From positions 124,001 through 188,000 of the forward strand of contig NW_026111653.1 in the NCBI RefSeq assembly GCF_024679095.1: a DNA stretch of 64,000 nucleotides, in the 5' to 3' direction. Made by a program: the position numbers and the translations under genes. This DNA is from Eriocheir sinensis. Taxonomy: Eukaryota > Arthropoda > Malacostraca > Decapoda > Varunidae. A model generated the notes under the pieces. The model did not search any database. It was not told the DNA's origin and worked only from the letters and a program-made list of their open reading frames with translations. Below, one piece after another: positions 1 to 19,118 of the stretch. Position 1 is the first letter of the stretch, and each line of letters opens with the position of its first letter.

Positions 1-2015
1 TTTACGTTATTTTAAGTGTATTTGTTTATATATTTTCATTCAAATTTACATTATTTGATGTGTATTTTGTATATGTATTTCAATACAAATTTACCTAATT
101 TTATGTGTATTTTGTATATTTCTTTTCAAACAAATTTAAATTATTTTTGTGTTTTTTTGTATATAGTTTAATACAAATTTAGGTTATTTTATGTACGCAT
201 TTACATTATTTAGTGTGTGTTTTGTATATATATTTTTTTGCAAATTTACTTTATTTTTATATGCATTTTTGTACATATATTTTTATAGAAATTTGCGTTA
301 TTTGTATATGTTTTCTCATACAAATTTACATTATTTTATTGCTATTTTGTTTATTTATTTTGATACGAATTACATGATTATATGTGTATTTTGTACATAT
401 TTTTTATACGTATTTACATTACTTAATGTGTATTTTGTTTATATATTTTTAAACAAATCTACGTTATTATATGTATTTGTATAAATATTTTGATACAGAT
501 TTACATTATTTTATGTATTTTGTATGTACATTTCAAATTAAATTTAGCTCATTTTAGCTGTATTTTGTATATATATATTTTCATACAAATTTAAATACTT
601 CTGTGTATTTTTGTATATAGTTTTATACAAATTTACGATATTTTATGTGTTTTTTGTATATTTATATTTATACAAATACACATTATTTTATATGTATTTT
701 GTATATGTATTTCAATACAAATTAACCTAATTTTATGTGTATTTTGTATATTTCTTTTCATACGAATTTAAATTATTTTTGTGTATTTTATGTATATAGT
801 TTTATACAAATTTAGGTTATTTTATGTACGCATTTACATTATTTAATGTGTGTTTTGTATATATATTTTTATCCACAGTTACTTTATTTTACGTTCATTT
901 TTGGACATACATTTTTATGGAAATTAGCGTTATTTTATATGTATTTGTATATGTTTTCTCATACAAATTTACATTATTTTATTGATATTTTGTTTATTTA
1001 GTTTGATACGAATTACATGATTATATGTGTATTTTGTACATATTTTTTATACGTATTTACATTACTTAATGTGTATTTTGTTTATATATTTTTAAACAAA
1101 TTTACGTTATTATATGTATTTTTATAAATATTTTGATACAAATTTACATTATTTTATGTATTTTGTATATACATTTCAATTCAAATTTAGATTATTTTAT
1201 CTGTATTTTGTATATCTATTTTCATACGAATTTAATAACTTCTGTGTATTTTTGTATATAGTTTTATACAAATTTACGTTATTTTATGTGTATTTTGTAT
1301 ATTTATATTTATACAAATACACATTCTTTTATTGGTATTTTGTTGATTTATTTTGATACGAATTTACATTATTTTATGTGTATTTTGTATACATTTTCTT
1401 ATGCGTATTTACTTCATTTTATGTGTATTTTGTATATATATTTTTATACAAATCTACGTTATTGTATGTGTATTCGTATATATATTTTGAAACAAATTTA
1501 CATTATTTTATATGTATTTTGCATATCTATTTCAATACAGATTTACCTTATTGTATGTGTATTTTGTATATTTATTTTAATACAAATACACATTCTTTTA
1601 CTGATATTTTAATTATTTATTTTGACATGAATTTACATTATTTAATGTGTATTTTGTATATATATTTTTATACGTATTTACAACATTTCATGTGTATTTT
1701 GTATATATATTTCTATAGAAATCTACATTATTTGATGTGTATTCGTATATATATTTTGAAACAGATCTACATTATTTTATGTGTATTTTGTATATATATT
1801 TCATTATAAATTTGCCTTATTTTAAGTTTATTTTTATATCTATTTTCATTCAAATTCAAATCATTTTGTGTATATATTCATTTGTATTTACGTTATTTTA
1901 TGTGTATTTTCTATATATATTTTCATTCAAAATTACATTATTTTATCGGTATTTTGTTAATTTATTTCGATACGAATTTATATTATTTCATGTGTATTTT
2001 CTATACATTTACATA
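1..2015 (+). repeat. Satellite block 1, forward orientation
   Basis: Forward (T-rich) array. It opens inside m12 and runs m13-m16, then the long chain m17-m27, an m1 near 670, a second m13-m16 and m17-m25 passage, then m1 (about 1313), m2-m6, a second m1 (about 1580) and m2-m4. The last 250 bp are a variant chain with an m2-like unit reading ATTTCGATACG. Monomer spacing is 43-46 bp: successive CAAATTTA cores lie at 41, 86, 131 and 174. The right edge is switch point 'a' (TACATATAGAGTAAATTTCT), also found at 32.4 and 52.4 kb. No open frame here shows anything but the periodic Tyr/Ile/Phe translation of the repeat. Confidence 0.88.
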
Positions 2016-2938
2016 TAGAGTAAATTTCTATGAAAATATATATTCAAAATACATATAAAATTATGTAAATAAGTATAAAATTATATATATCAAATACACC
2101 TAAAAAAAATGAAAATTCGTATCAAAATAAATAAATAAAATTCCGATAAAAGAACGTAAATTCGAATTAAAATAAATAAACAAAATGCCAATAAAAGAAT
2201 GTGTATTTGGATAAATATAAATATACTAAATACACATACAAAATAAACATAAAATAAGGTAGATTTGTAATAACATATATGTACAAACTACACATAAAAT
2301 AATGTGAATTTATATGAAAATATATATACAAATACACATAAAATACCATGAATTTGTATAAAAATATATATTCAAAATAAATATTAAATAATGGAAAGGC
2401 GTATAAAAATATATATACAAAGTACATATAAAATAATGTAAATTCGTATGAATATAAATCAACAAAACACCAGTAAAATAATATATATTTGAATGAAAAT
2501 AAATTTACAAAATACACATAACATAACTAAAATTTGTATTAAAATATATACAAAAATACATAGCAATAATTTGAGTTTGTATGAAAATAGATATACAAAA
2601 TACACATAAAACTTGGTAAATTTCTTTTGAAATGTATATACAAAATACCCATAAAATATTGTAAATTTGTGTCAAAATATATAAACAAATACACATAAAA
2701 TAACGTAAATTTGTATGAAAAATATATACAAAATACACATAGAATAATGTCAATTCCTATCAAAATGAATGAGCAGAATATCAATAAAATAATGTAAATT
2801 TGTATGAAAATAAAGATGCAAAATAACCAAAAAATAAAGAATAAGTTTATAAAAATACAGATACAAAAATACACTTCGAATAATTAAATTTGTATTAAAA
2901 TTAATATACAAAATGCGTATATAATAAGGTAAATTTGT
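2016..2938 (-). repeat. Satellite block 2, reverse orientation
   Basis: The same monomers read on the opposite strand (A-rich on +). From left to right: the short tract shared with the 32.4 and 52.4 kb switch points, an m1-like variant ending in GATAAAAGAACG, a true m1 near 2195, then the reverse r-chain (2221-2560) and reverse m12, m9 and m7/m6 units. Positions 2167-2260 closely resemble 35690-35780 and 48930-49050. The right edge is switch point 'b', GCAACATACACGTTTACTC, shared with 34.16 and 36.02 kb. Confidence 0.86.
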
Positions 2939-4466
<1,528 letters not shown>

Positions 4467-4930
4467 CTCTATATACCAAAATACACATAAAAAAATTAAA
4501 TTTGTATTAAAATAAATATTTAAAAAATACATACAATAAGGTAAATTTGTATTGAAATAGATATGCAAAATACATATAAAACAATGTAAATTTGTTTCAA
4601 AATATATATACGAATACACATAAAATAACGTAGATTTCTATAAAAATATATATAGAAAATACACATAAAATGAAGTAAATACGTATAAAAAAAATGTATA
4701 CAAAATACACATAAAATAATGTAAATTTGCATCAAAATAAATATACAAAATACCAATAAAAGAATGCGTATTTGTATAAATATAAATATACAAAATACAC
4801 ATAAAATAACGTAAATTTATATAAAACTATATACAAAAATACACAGAAGTATTTTAATTTGTATGAAAATAGATATACAAAATAAGGTAAATTCGTTTCA
4901 AATTCAATAAACAAAATTCAGATATTATAA
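4467..4930 (-). repeat. Satellite block 4, short reverse insert
   Basis: A reverse block of about 460 bp between two forward blocks. It reads reverse m7/m6, m5, m4, m3, m2, m1 (about 4765), m26-like, then a tract GGTAAATTCGTTTCAAATTC that also occurs at 11210 and 15747 and, inverted, at 57213-57245. The right edge (4905-4965) contains about 35 bp, including CAGATTATCAGATTTT, that do not fit the monomer pattern. Neither edge has a partner elsewhere in the window. Confidence 0.83.
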
Positions 4931-7900
4931 AAATAATATAAACTCAGATTATCAGATTTTGTATATCTATTTTCATACAAACTCAAATTATTTCTATGTA
5001 TTTTTGTATATATTTTAATACAAATTTTAGTTATGTTATGCGTATTTTGTAAATTTATTTTCATTCAAATATATATTATTTTATTGGTATTTTGTTGATT
5101 TATATTGATACGAATTTACATTATTTTATATGTACTTTGTATATATATTTTTATACGCTTTTACATTATTTAATATTTATTTTGAATATATATTTTTTTA
5201 CAAATTCATGGTATTTTATGTGTATTTGTATATATATTTCATATAAATTTACATTATTTTATGTGTATTTTGAACATATATTTTATTACAAATCTACCTT
5301 ATTTTATGTTTATTTTGTATATGTATTTTGTATATTTATATTTATCCAAATACACATTCTTTTATTGGTATTTTGTTTATTTATTTTAAATCGAATTTAC
5401 ATTATTTTATGTGTATTTTGTATAATTTTTTTTTATACGTATTTACTTAATTTTATGTGTATTTTGAATATATTTTTATAGAAATCTACGTTTTTTTATT
5501 TGTATTCGTATATATATTTTGAAACAAATTTACATTGTTTTATATGTATTTTTGCATATCTGTTTCAATACAAATTTACCTTATTGTATGTGCATTTTGT
5601 ATATTTATTTCAATGCAAATTTAAATATTTTATGTGTATTTTGGTATATATATTTTTATAAGAAATGCGCTATTTTATGGGAATTTTGCATTTTTATTTT
5701 CATACAAATTTACATTATTTTATTAATATTCGGTGTATTTATTTTGATACGATGTTACATTATTCTATTTGTTTTTTGTATATACTTTTTATACATATTT
5801 ACATTATTTAATGTGTATCTTGCATATATATTTTATACAAATTTATTATCTATTATCTATTTTCATACAAATACACATTCTTTTCATGATGTTTTGTTTA
5901 TTTATTTTGACACGAATTTACATTATTTGATATGTATTTTGTATATATATTTTTATACGTATTTACATAATTTCATATGTATTTTGTATATATATTTCTA
6001 TAGAAATCTACTTTATTTTATGTGTATTCGTATATATATTTTGAAACAAATTTACATTGTTTTATATGTATTTTTGAATATCTCTTTCAATACAAATTTA
6101 CCTTACTGTATATGCATTTTGTATATTTATTTCAATACAAATTTAAATATTTTATGTGTATTTTCGTAAATATATTTTTTTTAAAAATGCGATAATTTTT
6201 GGGAATTTTGCATCTTTATTTTCATACAAATTTACATTATTTTATTGATATTCTGTGTATTTATTTTAATACGATTTTACATTATTCTATTTGTTTTTTG
6301 TATATATTTTTTTATACACATTTACATTATTTAATGTGTATCTTGCATATATATTTTATACAAATTTACGTTATTTTAAGTGTATTTGTTTATATATTTT
6401 CATTCAAATTTACATTATTTGATGTGTATTTTGTATATGTATTTCAATACAAATTTACCTATTTTTATGTGTATTTTGTATATTTCTTTTCAAACGAACT
6501 TAAATTATTTTTGTGTATTTTTGTATATAGTTTTATACAAATTTAGGTTATTTTATGTACGCATTTACATTATTTAATGTGTGTTTTGTATATATATGTT
6601 TATGCAAATTTACTTTATTTTATGTGAATTTTTGTACATATATTTTTATAGAAATTTGTGTTATTTGTATATGTTTTCTCATACAAATTTACATTATTTT
6701 ATTGCTATTTTGTTTATTTATTTTGATACGAGTTACATGATTATATGTGTATTTTGTACATATTTTTTATACGTATTTACATTACTTAATGTGTATTTTG
6801 TTTATATATTTTTAAACAAATCTACGTTATTATATGTATTTGTTTAATTATTTTGATACAGATTTACATTATTTTATGTATTTTGTATGTACATTTCAAT
6901 TCAAATTTAGCTTATTTTAGCTGTATTTTGTATATATATTTTCATACAAATTTAATTACTTCTGTGTATTTTTGTATATAGTTTTATACAAATTTACGAT
7001 ATTTTATGTGTATTTTGTATATTTATCATTTTACAAATACACATTTTTTTATACGTATTTACTTAATTTTATGTGTATTTTGTATATATATTTTTATAGA
7101 AATCTACGTTTTTTTATTTGTATTCGTATATATATTTTGAAACAAATTTACATTGTTTTATATGTATTTTTGCATATCTCTTTCAATACAAATTTACCTT
7201 ATTGTATGTGCATTTTGTATATTTATTTCAATACAAATTTAAATATATTATGTGTATTTTGGTATATATATTTTTATAAGAAATGCGCTATTTTATGGGA
7301 ATTTTGCATCTTTATTTTCATACAAATTTACATTTTTTATTAATATTCGGTGTATTTATTTTGATACGAATTTACATTATTCTATTTGTTTTTTGTATAT
7401 ACTTTTTTATACATATTTACATTATTTAATGAGTATATTGCATATATATTTTATACCAATTTTTTATCTATTATCTATTTTTATACAAATAAACATTCTT
7501 TTCATGATATTTTGTTTATTTATTTTGACTCGAATTTACATTATTTGATATGTATTTTGTATATATATTTTTATACGTATTTACATAATTTCAAATGTGT
7601 TTTGTATATATATTTCTAGAGAAATCTACTTTATTTTATGTGTATTCGTATATATATTTTGAAACAAATTTACATTGTTTTATATGTATTTTTGAATATC
7701 TCTTTTAATACAAATTTACCTTACTGTATATGCATTTTGTATATTTATTTCAATACAAATTTAAATATTTTATGTGGATTTTGGTATATATATTTTTATA
7801 AAAAATGCGATAATTTTTGGGAATTTTGCATCTTTATTTTCATACAAATTTACATTATTTTATTGATATTCTGTGTATTTATTTTGATTCGATTTTACAT

Positions 7901-9985
7901 TATTCTATTTGTTTTTTGTATATATTTTTTTATACACATTTACATTATTTAATGTGCATCATGCTTATATATTTTATACAAATTTACGTTGTTTTAAGTG
8001 TATTTGTTTTTATATTTTCATTCAAATTTACATTTATTTTAATTCGAAAATACATTATTTTATGTGTATTTTGTATACATTTTTTTTATATGTATTTACC
8101 TAATTTTGTGTATTTTGTATATATATTTTTATAAAAATCTACGTTTTTTATTTGTATTCGAATATATATTTTGAAACAAATTTACATTGTTTTATATGCA
8201 TTTTTGCATATCTCTTTCAATACAAATTTACCTTATTGTATGTGCATTTTGTAGGTTTATTTCAATGCAAATTCAAATATTTTATGTGTTTTTTGGTATA
8301 TATATTTTTATAAGAAATGCGCTATTTTATGGGAATTTTGCATCTTTATTTTCATACAAATTTACATTATTTTATTAATATTCGGTGTATTTATTTTGAT
8401 ACGATGCTACATTATTCTATTTGTTTTTTGTATATACTTTTTCATACATATTTACATTATTTAATGTGTATCTTGCATATATATTTTATACAAATTTATT
8501 ATCTATTATCTATTTTCATACAAATACACATTCTTTTCATGATATTTTGTTTATTTATTTTGACACGAATTTACATTATTTGATATGTATTTTGTATATA
8601 TATTTTTATGCGTATTTACATAATTTCATATGTATTTTGTATATATATTTCTATAGAAATCTACTTTATTTTATGTGTATTCGTATATATATTTTGAAAC
8701 AAATTTACATTGTTTTATAAGTATTTTTGAATATCTCTTTCAATACAAAATTACCTTACTATATATGCATTTTGTATATTTATTTCAATACAAATTTAAA
8801 TATTTTATGTGTATTTTGGTAAATATATGTTTATAAAAAATGCGATAATTTTTGGGAATTTTGTATCTTTATTTTCATACAAATTTACATTATTTTATTA
8901 ATATTCTGTGTATTTATTTTGATACGATTTTACATTATTCTATTTGCTTTTTGTATATATATTTTTTATACACATTTACATTATTTAATGTGTATCTTGC
9001 ATATATATTTTATTCAAATTTACGTTATTTTAAGTGTATTTGTTTATATATTTTCATTCATATTTACATTATTTGATGTGTATTTTGTATATGTATTTCA
9101 ATACAAATTTACCTAATTTTATGTGTATTTTGTATATTTCTTTTCAAACAAATTTAAATTATTTTTGTGTATTTTTGTATATTGTTTTATACAAATTTAG
9201 GTTATTTTATGTACGCATTTACATTATTTAGTGTGTGTTTTGTATATATAATTTTTTGCAATTTACTTTATTTTCTGTGCATTTTTGTACATATTTTAAT
9301 AGAAATTTGCGTTATTTGTATATGTTTTCTCTTACAAATTTACATTATTTTATTGCTATTTTGTTTATTTATTTTGATACGAATTACATGATTATATGTG
9401 TATTTTGTACATATTTTTTATACGTATTTACATTACATAATGTGTATTTTGTTTATATGTTTTTAAACAAATCTACGTTAATATATGTATTTGTATAAAT
9501 ATTTTGATACAGATTTACATTATTTTATGTATTTTGTATGTACATTTCAATTCAAATTTAGCATAATTTAGCTGTATTTTGTATATATATTTTCATACAA
9601 ATTCAATTACTTCTTTGTCTTTTTGTATATAGTTTTATACAAATTTACGATATTTTATGTATTTTGTATATTTATATTTTACAAATACACATTCTTTTAC
9701 TGTATTTTGTTTTTTATTTTGATACGATTTTATGTAATTTTTGTATTCATTTTTTTATACGTATTTACTTCATTTTATGTGTATTTTGTACATATTTTTT
9801 AGAAATCTACGTTATTTTATGTGTATTCGTATATATATTTTGAAACAAATTTACATTGTTTTATATGTATTTTGCATATCTATTTCAATACAAATTTGAA
9901 AATTTACTTTATTTTATGTGCATTTGTATATGTTTTCTCATACAAATTTACATTATTTTATTGCTATTTTGTTTATTTATTTTGA
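4931..9985 (+). repeat. Satellite block 5, forward, 2.66-kb super-repeat
   Basis: A long forward block. It starts with the r-chain (about 5040-5340) and m1 (about 5356). It then alternates m2-m11, the m11-to-m1 bypass (5842, 7465, 8497), m1-m16 and m17-m27. The order repeats with a period of about 2.66 kb: m12 at 6368 and 9023-9030; the variant m4 reading ACGTTTTTTTATTTG near 5485 and 8140. m8 alternates between a GCGCTATT form (5668, 7284, 8318) and a GCGATAATT form (6187, 7806, 8838). All six have mirror partners at 59.7-62.9 kb with coordinate sums of 68489-68598. The right edge is switch point 'c' (GATACAAATGAAAATATA). Confidence 0.88.
5485..9790 (+). repeat. 2.66-kb super-repeat, about 1.6 copies
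   Basis: One turn is m4-m11, bypass, m1-m16, m17-m27, m1, m3-m11, bypass, m1-m11 and a damaged m12/m13-to-m2 fusion. Turn one starts near 5485 and turn two near 8140. Copies diverge by scattered base changes and by the m12-to-m2 fusion at 8020-8050 (ACATTTATTTTAATTCG). The same fusion is seen inverted at 46470-46500, 60470-60490 and 63205-63225. Confidence 0.8.
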
Positions 9986-11383
9986 TACAAATGAAAATAT
10001 ATAAAATATACATAAATAAAACTAAATTTGTATTGAAATATATATACAAAATACAAAATAATGTAAATTTGTATCAAAATATTTTAACAGATGCGCATAA
10101 AATAACGTAAATTTGTTTTATTTGTTTTAAATATACATAATACATATTAAATAATGTAAATATGTATAAAAATATATACAAAACACAAATAGAATAATGT
10201 AAAATCATCAAAATAAATACACAGAATATTAATAAAACAATGTAAATTTGTATGAAAATAAAGATGCAAAATACCCATTAAATAACGCATTTTTTATAAA
10301 TATATATAGCAAAATACACATGAAAAAATTAATTTGTATTAAAATAAATATACAAAATACACATACAATAAGGTAAATCTGTATTGAAATAGATATGCAA
10401 AATACATATAAAACAATGTAAATTTGTTTCAAAATATATATACGAATACACATAAAATAACGAAGATTCGTATAAAATATATATACAAAATACACATAAA
10501 ATGAAGTAAATACGTATAAAAATGTATACAAATACACATAAAATAATGTAAATTGTATCAAATAAATAAACAAAATACCAATAAAAGAATGTGTATTTGT
10601 GTAAATATAAATATACAAAATACACATAAAATAACGTAAATTTGTATAAAACTATACAAAAATACACGAAATAATTAAATTGAAATAGATATACAAAATA
10701 CAGATAAAATAAGCTAAACTTGAATTGAAATGTATATACAAATACATAAAATAATAGTTTGTATCAAAATATTTATAAAATACCCAGAAAATAACGCATT
10801 TTTTTTATAAAAATATATACCAAAATACACATCAAAAATTAATTTGTATTAAAATAAATATACAAAAACACATACAATAAGGTAAATTTGTATTGAATAG
10901 ATATGCAAAATACATATAAAACAATGTAAATTTGTTTCAAATATATATACGAATACACATAAAATAACGTAGATTCTATAAAATATATATACAATACACA
11001 TAAAATGAAGTAAATACGTATAAAAATGTATACAAAATACACATAAAATAATGTAAATTCGTATCAAAATAAATATACAAAATAATAATAAAGAATGTAT
11101 TTGTATAAATATAAATATACAAAATACATAAAATTACGTAATTTATATAAAACTATATACAAAAAACACAAGTATTTTTAATTTGTATGAAAATAGATAT
11201 AGAAAATAAGGTAAATTCGTTTCAAATTCAATAAACAAAATTTAGATAAAAGAACGTATATTTGTAGAAAAAATAAATATTCAAAATACACATTAAATAA
11301 CGAAAATTTGTATAAAAATATATAAAAAAATAAACAAAAATAATTTCAATTTGTATGAAAATAAATATACAAAATACACATGT
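9986..11383 (-). repeat. Satellite block 6, reverse orientation
   Basis: Begins at switch point 'c' with reverse m25/m24-like units and a marker TTAACAGATGCGCATAAAAT (also at 14626 and, inverted, near 58395). Then two partial passes of reverse m9-m1, with m8 near 10285 and 10795 and m1 near 10590 and 11095. The second pass has many 1-2 base losses in A runs. A direct near-copy starts at 14526. The right edge is at CACATGTATTTTG, partner of the switch near 57070. Confidence 0.85.
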
Positions 11384-14525
<3,142 letters not shown>

Positions 14526-17525
14526 AAATGAAAATAGATATACAAAATATACATAAACTAAATTTGTATTGAAATATATATACAAAATACATAAAATAAT
14601 GTAAATTAGTATCAAAATATTTTAACAGATGCGCATAAAATAACGTAAATTTGTTTTAAAATATACAAAATATACATTAAATAATGTAAATATGTATAAC
14701 AAAATATATACAAAACACAAATAGAATAATGTAAAATCGTATCAAAATAAATACACAGAATATTAATAAAACAATGTAAATTTGTATGAAAATAAAGATG
14801 CAAAATACCCATTAAATAACGCATTTTATAAATATATATATACCAAAATACACATGAAAAATTAATTTGTATTTAAATAAATATACAAATACACATACAA
14901 TAAGGTAAATCTGTATTGAAATAGATATGCAAAATACATATAAACAATGTAAATTTGTTTCAAAATATATATACGAATACACATAAAATAACGTAGATCT
15001 GTATAAAAATATATATACAAAATACACATAAATGAAGTAAATACGTATAAGAAAATGTATACAAAATACACATAAAATATGTAAATTGTATCAAAATAAA
15101 TAAACAAAATACCAATAAAAGAATGTGTATGTAAATATAAATATACAAAAATACATTAAATAACGTAAATTTGTATAAAACTATATACAAAATACACAGA
15201 AGTAATTAAATTGGTATGAAAATAGATATACAAAATACAGATAAAATAAGCTAAATTTGAATTGAAATACATAAAATAATGTAGATTTGTATCAAAATAT
15301 TTATAAAATACCAGAAAATAACGCATTTTTTTATTTATAAAAATATATATACCAAAAATCAAAAATCAAAAACTAAGTTTTTATTAAAATAAATATACAA
15401 AAAACACATACAATAAGGTAAATTTGTATTGAAATAGATATGCAAAATACATTTAAAACAATGTAAATTTGTTTCAAAATATATATACGAAGACACATAA
15501 AATAACGTAAATTTCATAAAATATATATATATACAAATACACATAAAATGAAGTAAATACGTATAAATGTATATACAAAATACACATAAAATAATGTAAA
15601 TTGTCAAAATAAATATACAAAATACCAATAAAAGAATGTGTATTTATAAATATAAATATACAAAATACATAAAATAACGTAAATTTATATAAAACATATA
15701 TACACAGAGAGTTTTAATTTGTATGAAAATAGATATACAAAATAAGGTAAATTCGTTTCAAATTCAATAAACAAAATTCAGATAAAAGAACGTATATTTG
15801 TAGAAAAATAAATATACAAAATACACATTAAATAACGAAAATTTGTATGAAAATATATATAAACAAATAAATAAAATACTTCAATTTGTATAATAAATAT
15901 ACAAAATACCAATAAAATAACGCATTTTTTTTATAAAAATATATTTACAAAAATATACATAAAAAATTAATTTGTATTAAAATAAATATACAAAATACAC
16001 ATATAATAATGTAAATCTGTATTGAAATAGATATGCAAAATACATATAAAACAATGTAAATTTGTTTCAAAATATATATACGAATACACATAAAATAACG
16101 TAGATTTCTATAAAAATATATATACAAAATACACATAAAAATGAAGTAAATACGTATAAAAAAAATGTATACAAATTACACATAAAATAATGTAAATTCG
16201 TATCAAAATAAATAAACAAAATACCAAAAAAAGAATGTGTATTTGTATAAATATAATTATACAATATTCACATAAAATAACGTAAATTTGTACTAAAAAG
16301 TAATTAAATTTGTATGAAAATAGATACACAAAATACACACAAAATAAGCTAAATTTGAATTGAAATATATATATACAAAAGACATAAAATAAAGTAAATT
16401 TGTATCAAAATATTTATACAAATACACATATATTAAGGTAAATTTGTATGAAAATATATAAACAAAATACACATTAAATAATGTAAATACGTATAAAAAA
16501 TATGTACAAAATACATATAATTCGTATCAAAATAAATAAACAAAATACCAATGAAATAATATAAATTTTTATGAAAAAACATATACAAATACAGAAATAA
16601 TCAAGTCATTCGTATCAAAATAAATAAACAAAAACTAATTAAATAAAGTAAATTTGTATGAGAAAACATATACAAAATACACATAAAATATCGTTTTAAG
16701 TTTCTATAAAATATATGTACAAAATGCACATAAAATTAGTTTGCATAAAAATATATACAAAACACACATTAGATAATGTAAATGAGTATAAAATATATGT
16801 AAAATACCTATGAAATAATCTAAATTCGTATCGAGTTAAATTAAGAAAATAACAATAAAATAATGTAATTTTGGATGAAAATATATATAGAAAACACACA
16901 TAAAATAACCTAAATACAAATACAAATATACACATTAAATAATTTAAAATTGAATGAAATAAATAAATAAACATAAAATAAGGTAAATTTGTAATAAAAT
17001 ATATGTAAGAATACACATAAAATAATATAAATTTATATGAAAATATATATACAAATACACATAAAATAACATGAATTTGTATAAAATTTGTTTCAAAATA
17101 TATACGAATACACACAATAAAATAACGTAAATTTTTATGAAAATGTATATATAAAATACACAAAATAATTTAAATACGTAGAAAAATATATATACAAAAT
17201 ACACATAAAATAATGTAAATTGTAAAAATTAAATAAACAAAATTCCAATAAAAGAATGTATATTTGTAGGAAAATATATATATAAAAACTAATAAAATAA
17301 CTAAAATTTGTAAAAATATATACAAAATACAAAAAAATAATTTAAATTTGTTTGAATAGATATGCAAAATACACATAAAGTTAGGCAAATTTGTATTGAA
17401 TATACATACAAAACTCACATAAAATAATGTAAATTTGTATGAAAATATATAACAAATACATATAAAATAACGTAAATTTGATAATATGTATACAAAATAT
17501 ACATTAAATATTTTAAATATGTTTA
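14526..17525 (-). repeat. Satellite block 8, reverse orientation
   Basis: The first 0.9-1.3 kb is a direct copy of the start of block 6 (same TTAACAGATGCGCAT marker, same m9-m1 order). Reverse m8 units lie near 14820, 15325 and 15925, and m1 near 15120, 15635 and 16235. From about 16340 it follows reverse m25-m17, then the reverse s-chain (TCGAGTTAAATTAAGAA at 16831) to about 17500. The stretch 16.3-17.5 kb mirrors 49.9-51.1 kb. The right edge is switch point 'g' (ATTATATAATATCTATTTTT). Confidence 0.84.
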
Positions 17526-19118
17526 AAATATATTATATAATATCTATTTTTATTGATATTTGCGTTATTTATGTATTTTGTATATGTTTTCTCATAGAAA
17601 TTTACATTATTTTATTGGTATTTTGTCTATTTATTTTGATACGAATTACATGATTATTTGTGTATTTTGTACATTTTTTATACGTATTTACATTATTTAA
17701 TGTGTATTTTGTTTATATATTATTATACAAATTTACGTTATTATATGTGTATTTGTATAAGTATTTTGATACAAATTTACATTATTTTATGTATTTTGTA
17801 TATATTTCAAATCAAATTTAGCTTATTTTATGAGTATTTTGTATATACACGTTCTTTTATTGTATTGTTTATTTACATTTATACATTATTTTATATGTGT
17901 ATTTTGTATACATTTTTTATACGTATTTACTTAATTTTATATGTATTTTGTATATGTATTTTATAGAAATCTACGTTATTTATGTGTATTCGTATATATA
18001 TTTTGAAACAAATTTATTGTTTTATATATGTATTTTTATAGAAATTTACATTATTATATGTATTCGTATATATATTTTAATACAAATTAATTTTTTATTT
18101 ATATTATTATTTTCCCTATCTATTTCAATACAAATTTACCTTATTGTATGTGCATTTTGTATATTTATTTTAATACAAGTTCAAATATTTTATGTGTATT
18201 TTGGTATCAATAATTTTTATAAAAAAATGCATTATTTTATAGGTATTTTGCATCTTAATTTTCATTTTATATGTACTTTGTATATATATTTTTATACGCT
18301 CTTACATTATTTAAATTTATTTTGAAATAATATTTTTATACAAATTCATGATATTTTATGTGTATTTGTATATATATTTTCATAATTTACATTATTGTAT
18401 GTGTATTTTGTACATATATTTTATTACAAATCTATTTTATGTTTATTTTGTATGTGTATTTTGTATATTTATAATTATTCAAATACACATTCTTTTATTG
18501 GTATTTTGTTTATTTATTTTAATTCGAATTTACATTATTTGATGTGTATTTTGAATACATTTTTTTATACGTATTTACTTAATTTTATGTGTATTTTGTA
18601 TATATATTTTTGTAGAAATCTACGTTTTTTTATTTGTATTCGTATATATATTTTGAAACAAATTTACATTGTTTTATATGTATTTTTGCATATCTCTTTC
18701 AATACAAATTTACCTTATTGTATATGCATTTTGTATATTTATTTCAATACAAATTTAAAATTTTATGTATTTTGGTATATATATTTTATATGAAATGCGC
18801 TATTTTATGAATTTTGCATCTTTATTTTCATACAAATTTACATTATTTTATTAATATTCGGTATTTATTTTGATACGATTTTACATTATTCTATTTGTTT
18901 TTGTATATACTTTTTATACATATTTACATTATTTAATGTGTATCTTGCATATATATTTTATACAAATTTATTGTCTATTATCTATTTTTTCATACAAATA
19001 CACATTCTTTTCATGATATTTTGTTTATTTATTTTGACTCGAATTTACATTATTTGATATGTATTTTGTATATATTTTATATATTTACATAATTTCATAT
19101 ATATTTTGTATATATATT
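17526..19118 (+). repeat. Satellite block 9, forward orientation
   Basis: Forward m19-m25 (17560-17840), a broken m1, m2-m8 to 18240, then an abrupt join of m8 to the r-chain at about 18262 (TTAATTTTCATTTTATATG). It continues through r units to m1 (18485), m2-m11, the m11-to-m1 bypass (18967), m1, m2 and m3. The m8/r-chain join has an inverted copy near 49205. The right edge (TTTAATAGATATTC) is the inverted partner of the switch near 48325. Confidence 0.84.

Noticed and set aside
5295..5320. Yeast-type replication origin consensus (TTTTATGTTTA) in r-chain units, also near 14034, 31094 and 39105
   Set aside because: The match is exact to the degenerate 11-mer but expected by chance in DNA this rich in A+T. 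It is part of a monomer and nothing else supports origin function.
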